Below are positions 7,466-13,817 of a stretch of DNA of 18,817 nucleotides, piece by piece. How positions within the stretch are numbered: position 1 is the first letter of the stretch; every line of letters starts with the position of its first letter. The translations under genes were made by a program, and so were the position numbers. The stretch comes from ZC4RG20 sp964553875 (GTDB lineage: Bacteria; Pseudomonadota; Gammaproteobacteria; Steroidobacterales; Rariloculaceae): the NCBI GenBank assembly GCA_964553875.1, contig CAZKNH010000081.1:1-18817 (forward strand), read 5' to 3'. The notes below the pieces were generated by a model. That model saw only the letters and a program-made list of their open reading frames with translations, did not search any database and was not told where the DNA came from.

Positions 7466-10273
7466 TCAGCTCAGCGCCCTACGCTCGCCGATTCCGAGCA
7501 GCCGCCCGATCGTCGCGAACAGCTCCCCCGGCTGCGCAGGCTTCGCGACATGCGCCTGGAAGCCCGCGACGAGCGCATGCACGCGGTCCTCGGAGCGCGC
7601 GTAGCCGGTCAGCGCGATCGCCGGCATCCGCTCCGCGAGCGGAATCCGGTGCTCCGCCTCGAGCGCCCGCACGCGGCGCAGCAGCGTGTAGCCGTCCTCT
7701 TCCGGCAACCCGATGTCGGAGATCATCAAGTCCGGCCAGTCGGCCCGCGCGCAGCCGCGAAGGTGCGCGAGCGCTTCGCGGCCCGCGGCGAAGCTCACGA
7801 CGCTCGCGCCGCGTGCCTCGAGCAGCGCGCGAAGCGTCTCGCGTGCGTCCTCGTCGTCGTCGACGACGAGGAGGCGCTTGCCGTCGAGCGCGATCGCGTC
7901 GAGCGCGGCATTCCATGCGGCCTGCGGCGTGCTCTCGTCGGGCTCCGCGACCGCGCGGACCGGCAACGCGACGGTATACGTCGTGCCGAAAGCTCCCGCA
8001 TCGACGACGATGCGGCCGTGATGCTCGTCGACGATGCTCGCGATCGTCTCGAAGTCGAATGGCGTGACGGGCGGCACCGACACGCCCGTTACCGAGGGAC
8101 CGGGCGAAACCTCCAGCGGCGTGGGCCCGGGCTCCTCGAGCTCCCGGAATGCCGGCTGCTCGAGCTCTCGGAACGCCGGCCTCCCGGCCTCGGCCGCCGG
8201 GACCTCGACCGGCGCCGTGGCCGACGGCTCCGGGCGAGGCGTCGTGTCCGTCACGCGCAGCAGCACCTCGTTCCCGACCCGCTCGACCCCGACCTCGATG
8301 CGCGCGCCGGGCCGGCTCACGTCGACCGCATGCGAGAGCAGCGCCCAGACGACGTCCTGCAGCGCACCGGGATTGCCGGTCACGAGCCCGACGTCGAGGC
8401 CAAGCGTCGTGTAGAGGTTCAAGCCTTTTGCGTCGATGTCCGGGCGCGCGGCATCGACCGCGCCCGCGATCAGCGTCGCCAAATTCACCGGCTGCAGGCT
8501 CGCGCGCCGCTCCGACCGGCGCAGCGCGCGCTCCTGCTCCTGCAACGCCCACATCTGCGCGTAGAGGCCGCCCTGGGCGAGCAGCTCGTGATGCCGGCCC
8601 CGCTCGATGATGCGGCCCGACTCGAGCACGAGGATCTCGTCCGCGTGCACGACGGTCGCGAGCCGATGCGCGATCGTCAACGTCGTGCGCTGGCGTGCGA
8701 GCCGCACGAGCGCGTCCTGGATCGCGCGCTCCGAGCGCATGTCGAGCGCCGACGTCGCCTCGTCGAGCACGAGGATCGGCGGGTTCTTCAGGATCGCCCG
8801 CGCGATCGCGATCCGCTGCTTCTCGCCGCCGGAGAGCTTCAGTCCCCGCTCGCCGACGATCGTGTCGTACTGCTCGGGCAGCGCGCTGATGAACTCGTGC
8901 ACGGCAGCGGCTTTCGCGGCCTCGACGATCTCCTCGCGCGTCGCGCCGACGCGGCCGTACCCGATGTTATACGCGATCGTGTCGTTGAAGAGGCTCGTCT
9001 CCTGCGGCACGACGCCGATCGCGGCACGCACGCTTTCGGGCGATGCTCCGCCGATGTCCTGCCCGTCGATCGTGATGCGCCCGCTCCACGGCTCGTAGAA
9101 GCGCAGAAGCAGCCGTGCGAGCGTCGACTTGCCCGAGCCGCTGCCGCCGACGACCGCGACCGTCGTGCCCGGCGCGATGCGGAACTCGACGTCACGGAGC
9201 ACCTGACGGTTCGGCTCGTAACCGAAGCTCACCTTCTCGAAGCGCACGTCGCCGCCGCGAACCTCGAGCGCCGGGAGCTCCGCGTCGGGATCGACCTCGG
9301 GCGGCTCGCGGAGCAGCTGGAACAGCCGCTCCGCCTTGACCAGCGAGTCGCTCGCCTCCCGGAAGACGAACCCGAGCGAGTTCAGCGGCAGACACACCTG
9401 GATCACGTAGGCGTTCACGAGCACGAGATCGCCGACCGTCATCGCGCCCGAGAAGACGCCGCTGCCCGCGAGCAGCATCACGGAGCCGACGCCGAGCGCG
9501 ATGATGCCGCTCTGCCCGACATGCAGCAGCGTCAGCGCGCGCTGGTTGTTGATGCTCGCTTCGATCCAGTCGTTCATGATCGACCTGAAGCGCGCCGCTT
9601 CGAGCTTCTCGTTCGTGTAGAACTTCACGGTGTCGTAGTTCAGCACGCTGTCGACGAGGCGGCTGTGCGCGTTCGAGTCGAGCTCGCTCACGCGGCGCTG
9701 CCGGATCGCGCGCCGGCGCGTGAAGACGACGCTGAAGATCGCGTAGATCACGAACGTGACCGCGATGATCAGCGCGAAGCCGAGCGGATAGTTCACCGTG
9801 AGAATGCCGACGACGATCGCGATCTCGACGATCGTCGGAACGATCGTGAAGAGCGCAACGTTCAGCAGGAAGCCGATCGACGACGTGCCGCGCTCGACGT
9901 CGCGGGTCAACGCCCCGGTCGAGCGGTTCGCATGGAAACGCGCGCCGAGCGCGTGCAGGTGGCGGAACACGCGGACGGTGTAGTCCGCTACGGTCGTCTG
10001 CGACACGCGCACGAAGATCAGATCGCGGAGCTCCCCGAACAACGTCGTCGAGAACCGTACGAGCGCGTAGCCGATCAGGAGCCACACGGGAAGCACGGCA
10101 AGCGTCTCCGGCCGGCTCAGCACGTCGACGATCCGCTTGAGCATGATCGGCACGGAAACGGCAGCGATCTTCGCGACGACGAGGAGCAGGACCGCGGCGA
10201 TCACGCGGCCGCGAAACGTCCACACCTTCGCCGCAAGCGTCCACAGGACGCGCTCTTCGCGCCTCACCGTCAC
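7466..10273 (-). CDS. Atm1-type ABC exporter fused to a degenerate HATPase-like domain and a receiver domain
   Basis: One continuous 935-residue frame with three parts. Residues 1-320 form six membrane helices of a type I exporter, with Atm1/ABCB7/HMT1-like features (RSTGALTRDVERGTSSIGF, PTIVEI, NYDTVKFYTNE). Residues 343-580 are a complete nucleotide-binding domain: aromatic Tyr352, Walker A GGSGSGKST (376-384), Q-loop Gln424, signature LSGGE (480-484), Walker B LVLDE (to Glu505), His536. Residues 591-775 align with the post-HisKA ATPase region of hybrid kinases, but the N box reads LLSHAVDVS, G1 reads DTTPRP and the G2 box is gone; HisKA is absent. Residues 798-928 are an intact receiver (Asp805/806, phospho-acceptor Asp853, Thr889, Lys911). 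Atm1 proteins normally stop near 600 residues and export glutathione-linked or thiol compounds. The GTG start (10273) overlaps the stop of a small upstream gene. Phosphorylation-controlled export is inference; ABC and receiver calls are firm. Confidence 0.92.
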   Translation of the reverse strand: MTVRREERVLWTLAAKVWTFRGRVIAAVLLLVVAKIAAVSVPIMLKRIVDVLSRPETLAVLPVWLLIGYALVRFSTTLFGELRDLIFVRVSQTTVADYTVRVFRHLHALGARFHANRSTGALTRDVERGTSSIGFLLNVALFTIVPTIVEIAIVVGILTVNYPLGFALIIAVTFVIYAIFSVVFTRRRAIRQRRVSELDSNAHSRLVDSVLNYDTVKFYTNEKLEAARFRSIMNDWIEASINNQRALTLLHVGQSGIIALGVGSVMLLAGSGVFSGAMTVGDLVLVNAYVIQVCLPLNSLGFVFREASDSLVKAERLFQLLREPPEVDPDAELPALEVRGGDVRFEKVSFGYEPNRQVLRDVEFRIAPGTTVAVVGGSGSGKSTLARLLLRFYEPWSGRITIDGQDIGGASPESVRAAIGVVPQETSLFNDTIAYNIGYGRVGATREEIVEAAKAAAVHEFISALPEQYDTIVGERGLKLSGGEKQRIAIARAILKNPPILVLDEATSALDMRSERAIQDALVRLARQRTTLTIAHRLATVVHADEILVLESGRIIERGRHHELLAQGGLYAQMWALQEQERALRRSERRASLQPVNLATLIAGAVDAARPDIDAKGLNLYTTLGLDVGLVTGNPGALQDVVWALLSHAVDVSRPGARIEVGVERVGNEVLLRVTDTTPRPEPSATAPVEVPAAEAGRPAFRELEQPAFRELEEPGPTPLEVSPGPSVTGVSVPPVTPFDFETIASIVDEHHGRIVVDAGAFGTTYTVALPVRAVAEPDESTPQAAWNAALDAIALDGKRLLVVDDDEDARETLRALLEARGASVVSFAAGREALAHLRGCARADWPDLMISDIGLPEEDGYTLLRRVRALEAEHRIPLAERMPAIALTGYARSEDRVHALVAGFQAHVAKPAQPGELFATIGRLLGIGERRALS
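8135..8179 (-). repeat. 24-base tandem duplication in the linker of the ABC-receiver fusion
   Basis: Two copies, 8135-8155 and 8159-8179, differ at two of 21 bases and encode PAFRELEQ then PAFRELEE (residues 699-714). They lie in a Pro/Glu-rich insertion that sits where the ATP lid and G2 box of a working kinase ATPase domain would be. It looks like a recent in-frame slippage duplication that lengthens a flexible linker. Confidence 0.8.
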
Positions 10274-10485
10274 GCGGTCCCGGGCGCCGTCGCGCCATCG
10301 TGCTGGGCCTCGCGTTTCGCGGCGCGGCGCACGATCGTCGGCATCACTGACCCGGCCAGGAAACTCGGGAAGGTCACCGCGCGATTCAGCACGTATCGTG
10401 CCAATCGCGAAGCGCTGGCCGCGTCGTGCGCTCCCCTCGTGCGCTCGATGTGTGCCGACGCGTCCGGCGATGGGGCTTTCGACAT
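10270..10485 (-). CDS. Small hypothetical protein coupled to the ABC-receiver gene
   Basis: A 71-residue frame from ATG at 10485 to TGA at 10270-10272. The stop overlaps the GTG start of the ABC-receiver fusion (GTGA), which suggests translational coupling. Third codon positions are strongly G/C, unlike a random frame. The protein has a polar N-terminus, then ASRLARYVLNRAVTFPSF and LAGSVMPTIVRRAAKREA: a moderately hydrophobic segment flanked by basic residues, perhaps membrane-associated or an amphipathic helix. I recognise no family. A longer in-frame start at 10599 would run through the divergent gene's start, so the shorter form is preferred. No good ribosome site is visible ahead of it. 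It could be an exporter accessory protein or only a coupling leader. Confidence 0.55.
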   Translation of the reverse strand: MSKAPSPDASAHIERTRGAHDAASASRLARYVLNRAVTFPSFLAGSVMPTIVRRAAKREAQHDGATAPGTA

Positions 10486-10521
10486 AGAATCGAGCGATTC
10501 CCGTGCAGCTCGATATCGGAA

Positions 10522-11403
10522 ATGCCGCAAACGATTGCAGTCGTCGCCACAGGAGAGATGGGAAGCGCCGTCGGCGCCGCGCTCGTTCGGCGCGGCCACC
10601 GCGTGATCACGGACCTCACCGGAAGGAGCGCTGCGAGCCGTGCGCTCGCGGCGGAGGCGGGCATCGAGGACGTCGGCTCCGTAACCACCCTCGTCGAGAT
10701 CGCGGAGATCGTGCTGTCGATCGTGCCGCCCGCCGTCGCGCCCGGCTTCGCGCGGACCGTCGCGACGGCGCTCGAGAAGACCGGCGCGCGGCCCGTCTTC
10801 GTCGACTGCAACGCGGTCGCGCCGGCGACCGTCGCCGAGATCGCATCACCGTTCGACGCGCTCGGCACGCCGTTCGTCGACGCGGGCATCGTAGGCCCCG
10901 CCCCTCGGGCGGACCGCCCGCCGGTTCGCTTCTACGTGTCGGGCCGGGCGCGCGCCGCCCTGCTCGCGCTCGACGTGCCCGAGATCAAGGTCATCGACAT
11001 GGGCGACGAGGTCGGCCGCGCGTCCGCGATCAAGATGTGCTACGCGGCCCTCAACAAGGGTTTCGACGCGCTGCTGACGAGCGTGCTGCTCGCGGCCGAA
11101 CGCCTCGGCGTCCGGGCCGAGCTGATGGACGAGATCCGCGCGAATCAGCCGGAGGCCGCGACCCGTTCGACGCGTCGGGTCCCCACGCTCGCCGCGACGG
11201 CGAAGCGCTACGCCCCGGAGATGCGCGAGATCGCCGAGACGTTCTCCTCGGCTGGCATTACCCCCGACTTTCACCGCGGCGCGGAGTGGCTCTATGCCGT
11301 GCTCGCGCGGACACCGCTCGCCGACGAGACCCGGCTGACTGCGCCGACGGACCGCTCGCTGGACGAGGCGCTCGCGATCTTCGTCGCTGCGCTCGACCGA
11401 TAG
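10522..11403 (+). CDS. NAD(P)-dependent oxidoreductase, DUF1932 / 6-phosphogluconate dehydrogenase-like
   Basis: A 293-residue protein of the beta-hydroxyacid dehydrogenase superfamily. The N-terminal Rossmann fold begins MPQTIAVVATGEMGSAVGAA, a variant of the GxGxxG dinucleotide loop in which the first Gly is replaced by Ala. The probable catalytic Lys is Lys171 in SAIKMCYAALNKG, as in the DUF1932 C-terminal helical domain. It should oxidise or reduce a small hydroxy- or oxo-acid; the substrate is unknown. I chose the ATG at 10522 because the Rossmann strand begins directly after it; an in-frame start at 10426 adds a non-conserved-looking Arg-rich lead. Only 36 bases separate it from the divergent small gene, so promoters must overlap coding sequence. 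A TAGAAT at 10485-10490 could be a -10 element without a good -35. Confidence 0.87.
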   Translation: MPQTIAVVATGEMGSAVGAALVRRGHRVITDLTGRSAASRALAAEAGIEDVGSVTTLVEIAEIVLSIVPPAVAPGFARTVATALEKTGARPVFVDCNAVAPATVAEIASPFDALGTPFVDAGIVGPAPRADRPPVRFYVSGRARAALLALDVPEIKVIDMGDEVGRASAIKMCYAALNKGFDALLTSVLLAAERLGVRAELMDEIRANQPEAATRSTRRVPTLAATAKRYAPEMREIAETFSSAGITPDFHRGAEWLYAVLARTPLADETRLTAPTDRSLDEALAIFVAALDR

Positions 11404-11427
11404 CGCCACTGCGGAACCTACGGGTAC

Positions 11428-11444
11428 CCGCGCCTCCGGCGCGG
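11428..11444 (+). terminator. GC-rich hairpin after the oxidoreductase gene
   Basis: CCGCGCC (11428-11434), loop TCC, GGCGCGG (11438-11444): seven perfect pairs, 24 bases after the stop. No T tract follows, so it may slow rather than stop transcription before the DUF883-like gene. Confidence 0.4.
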
Positions 11445-11510
11445 CGTCAGAATCGAGGACATGCCGAAGTCCGGAACGCGTGCGCCGGCAAGGCGCGAGG
11501 AGGACATGAC

Positions 11511-11792
11511 ATGGCCATCGAAATCTCTCGTGACGTCGACCGCCTGCGCAGCGAGATCGACGAGATGCGCAAGGATCTGAAGACGCTGACCCGCGCAATG
11601 CGCGAGACCGGCGCGGAGAAAGGCAGGGAAGCGCTCGAGCACGTCGAGCACCTCCGCAGGCAGGCCACCCGGCACGCGGCTCGCGCCGAGCAGCGCCTCG
11701 AGCGCGGCATCGAAGAGCGGCCGTTCGTCAGCGTTCTCGCGGCGTTCGGCGCCGGCTTCCTGATCGCGAAGCTCATGGATATGGGGCGCTAG
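11511..11792 (+). CDS. DUF883/ElaB-YqjD-like membrane-anchored small protein
   Basis: A 93-residue protein. Residues 1-70 are highly charged and predicted helical or coiled (IDEMRKDLKTLTRAMRE, then LEHVEHLRRQATRHAARAEQ). A single C-terminal hydrophobic segment with small residues follows (RPFVSVLAAFGAGFLIAKLM). This plan matches the DUF883/ElaB/YqjD family, whose enterobacterial members sit in the inner membrane and bind ribosomes in stationary phase; whether that role applies here is unknown. The start at 11511 is fixed by AGGAGG at 11498-11503, seven bases upstream; a second ATG at 11506 is in another frame. It is 107 bases from the oxidoreductase and 72 from the next gene, on the same strand, so it may be read alone or with its neighbours. 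Confidence 0.8.
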   Translation: MAIEISRDVDRLRSEIDEMRKDLKTLTRAMRETGAEKGREALEHVEHLRRQATRHAARAEQRLERGIEERPFVSVLAAFGAGFLIAKLMDMGR

Positions 11793-11864
11793 AAAGCAGG
11801 TACCGCCTTTCTGTCTTCCCCGCGTTCGAGTATCGTCGGACGCATCCTTCGAGGGGAGGACGCC

Positions 11865-13274
11865 ATGACCAGCTTTCGCTTCTCGCGGCGGCCGGCGCTC
11901 GCCGGCCTGACCGCCGTCGCCGCCCTGTCGACGGCCGTATCGTTCGCGCAGCCGCCTGCGGGCGCAGGGCAACGGCCGGGGGCCCAGCGTCCGGCGCAGG
12001 CCCTGAACCTACCGAGCCAACCCACCGCCGTGCCGCTGCCGACGTTGTCCGACGAGATCACCGGGCCGGGGCCGATGTTCGACTCCGCGCCCTCGCACGC
12101 GAAGGGCCTCGGCCCCGCGGACTTCGACTACGTGACCCGGGAATACTTCGTGTCCGGCACCGCGAACGGCAGCCCGTACACGACCCGCGTCGTCGTGCGG
12201 ATGCCGAGCGATCCGAGCCGCTTCAGCGGGCTCGTCCTCGCCGAGTCGATGCACTCGAGCGGCGCCGCGCACGCGTACGAGTTCACGGCCGCCTACACGA
12301 TGAGCTCGGGGCACGCGGCCGTCGAGATCCTGACGACGTCCCCGCGGCAGTTCGTCGAGTTCAATGCGGAACGCTACGCCGCCCTGAAGATCGAGGACGG
12401 TCAGGCCAACGATATCCTCGCGCAGGTCGGCGCGCTCGTGAAAAGCCCGAACGGGCCACTGGGCGACGTTACCGTGCGCAAGATGGTGCTCGGCGGCACG
12501 TCGATGAGCTCCGGCACGCTGCTCAACTACTTGCCGGCGCACGCGGTCTATCGCACGCCGGACATGCAGCACATCTACGACGGCTACTTCCCGACGTCGA
12601 CCGGCGCGACCGCGCCCGAGGTCGACGTGCCGATGATCCAGATGCCGACGATGCACGAGGTCGAAGGCAACGTGACGCGGCGTCAGGACGGCGACGAGCC
12701 GGGCCAGCAGTTCAGGCTGTACGAGGTCGCGGGCATCGGGCACGTCGACTCGCGCGACAACGTACGGCTCCTGCCGAACCCGTGCACGAAGCCGCTCAGC
12801 ACGTTCCCGCTGCAGGCCTACATGTCCGTGGGGCTCCATCACCTCTTCCGCTGGGTCGACGAAGGCATCGTCCCGCCGCGCGCACCTCGGATCCTCGTCG
12901 ATCGCGATACGCACGGCGACGGCTCGATGATGGCGACGGACGCGCACGGCAACCCGCTCGGCGGCATCCGCAACCCGTACGTCGACGTCCCGGTCGCGCG
13001 ATACGTTCCGGTCAACACGGCGCGTGAGCCGCTGATCGATAACCCGCACGAGTGGATCGCGAAGAACGGCGGTCTCCAGGGTGCGCAGATCATGTGTCGC
13101 CTGAGCGCGTATCAGGAGCCGTTCCCCGCTGAGAAGCTGCGCGAGCTCTACGGCACGAAGGAGCGTTACCTCGAGCAGTTCGAGGCCCGCCTCGACGAGC
13201 TCGAGCGTGAAGGCTGGTCGCTGCCGGTGTATCGCGAGCTGATCCTGAGCGACGCGGCGAAGGTCGTGTTCTGA
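11865..13274 (+). CDS. Secreted alpha/beta hydrolase domain protein (Abhydrolase_10-like)
   Basis: A 469-residue protein with an N-terminal signal (about residues 1-28: basic FRFSRR, hydrophobic ALAGLTAVAALSTAVS, ending FAQ) and then a Gly/Pro/Gln-rich spacer. The pattern of REYFVSGTAN, YTTRVVVRMPSDPSRFSG and VLAESMHSSG matches the alpha/beta hydrolase domain proteins of the Abhydrolase_10 type. The likely nucleophile is Ser213 in GGTSMSSG (GxSxS rather than GxSxG). A probable catalytic His is His293 in GIGHVDSRD. It should hydrolyse an ester or lactone in the periplasm; the substrate is unknown. The start is supported by AGGGGAGG at 11852-11859. Upstream, a short AAAG/CTTT dyad at 11793-11810 may be a weak terminator of the DUF883-like gene. 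A nested palindrome follows 12 bases after the stop. Confidence 0.85.
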   Translation: MTSFRFSRRPALAGLTAVAALSTAVSFAQPPAGAGQRPGAQRPAQALNLPSQPTAVPLPTLSDEITGPGPMFDSAPSHAKGLGPADFDYVTREYFVSGTANGSPYTTRVVVRMPSDPSRFSGLVLAESMHSSGAAHAYEFTAAYTMSSGHAAVEILTTSPRQFVEFNAERYAALKIEDGQANDILAQVGALVKSPNGPLGDVTVRKMVLGGTSMSSGTLLNYLPAHAVYRTPDMQHIYDGYFPTSTGATAPEVDVPMIQMPTMHEVEGNVTRRQDGDEPGQQFRLYEVAGIGHVDSRDNVRLLPNPCTKPLSTFPLQAYMSVGLHHLFRWVDEGIVPPRAPRILVDRDTHGDGSMMATDAHGNPLGGIRNPYVDVPVARYVPVNTAREPLIDNPHEWIAKNGGLQGAQIMCRLSAYQEPFPAEKLRELYGTKERYLEQFEARLDELEREGWSLPVYRELILSDAAKVVF

Positions 13275-13817
13275 GGGAGGTCCGAGGACGTTTCCGCGGA
13301 GTCGGGAGGCCCGACGCTGCGTTCGGTCCCTCCGCGGAAACGTCAACGTTCTCCGATTGAGACGCCCCGCCTCTCGGAGCCGAGGCCATCTTCATACATC
13401 CGAGCGCGTCCTTCGTTGCACTAGCTCCTGCGGCGGACAAGGATTGCGCCCCTCGACCACCCAAGGGCATCCATCGATCGCCCTGCCCCCTCTCTGCCTG
13501 ACGCTTTGAGTCGAGCGCGGAGTTGCGTCCGCAAGCACTCCGCAGGTTCTCCCACAGCCAAGACGAGCGGAGTGAAATTTTGTACAGGCTCACGATCGGG
13601 CAGCGGGACAAAGTCGATGATTTTGAAAGGGGTACGATTCGTCTAGCGAAGCGCGGCACTTGCTCGGCGCTGCAGCGTTCCCCGAGCCGGTTGTCGACTG
13701 CATTTCTTCCGCTGTACGGACGGCGCACCGTAGGTGCATGCTGGTCATGGTCCCCCGCTCTCGGTTCAGTTCGTTCCACACGCCACCGTGCCGAGAGGCA
13801 CGCATGAGGAGACTCCT
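13275..13817. other. 543-base region without a convincing gene
   Basis: It holds the nested palindrome at 13287-13344, then a weak dyad CTCCGA (13351-13356) with TCGGAG (13374-13379). Frames on both strands (for example 13523-13807 plus and 13090-13779 minus) are Arg/Ser-rich, have mixed third positions and match nothing I know. The part around 13570-13650 is AT-richer than the flanks (GTGAAATTTTGTACAGG, GATTTTGAAAGG), as expected of a promoter or leader of the peptidase gene, but I see no convincing -35/-10 pair. A GCACC/GGTGC hairpin lies at 13725-13737. No RNA family was recognised. Confidence 0.5.
13287..13344. repeat. Nested palindrome (14-base perfect arms with inner hairpin)
   Basis: The arms GACGTTTCCGCGGA (13287-13300) and TCCGCGGAAACGTC (13331-13344) are perfect inverted complements. 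The 30-base interior starts with a second perfect hairpin, GTCGGG (13301-13306), loop AGG, CCCGAC (13310-13315). It lies 12 bases after the hydrolase stop. It may be a terminator or 3'-end stabiliser, or a copy of a REP-like repeat; there is no T tract. Confidence 0.75.

Noticed and set aside
8135..8179. Possible CRISPR or VNTR array
   Set aside because: Only two 24-base copies exist, in frame within a coding linker, so this is a coding duplication.
7550..10606. 1018-codon open frame on the plus strand
   Set aside because: It is antisense to the ABC-receiver gene, rich in Arg, Asp and His, with no domain signal. The minus-strand frame has every ABC and receiver motif.
10503..11792. 429-codon plus-strand frame covering the oxidoreductase
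   Set aside because: Only its last 93 codons (from 11511) look real, as the DUF883-like gene. The rest is a shadow of the oxidoreductase in another frame.
13090..13779. 229-codon minus-strand frame across the end of the hydrolase gene and the intergenic stretch
   Set aside because: It overlaps the well-supported hydrolase gene, crosses the palindrome, and its composition is low-complexity Arg/Ser/Ala.
13523..13807. 94-codon frame in the gene-free stretch
   Set aside because: Mixed third positions, no ribosome site, no known family, and overlap with the peptidase leader. The part near RLTIGQRDKVDDFERGTIRL looks slightly protein-like, so it is noted but not called.
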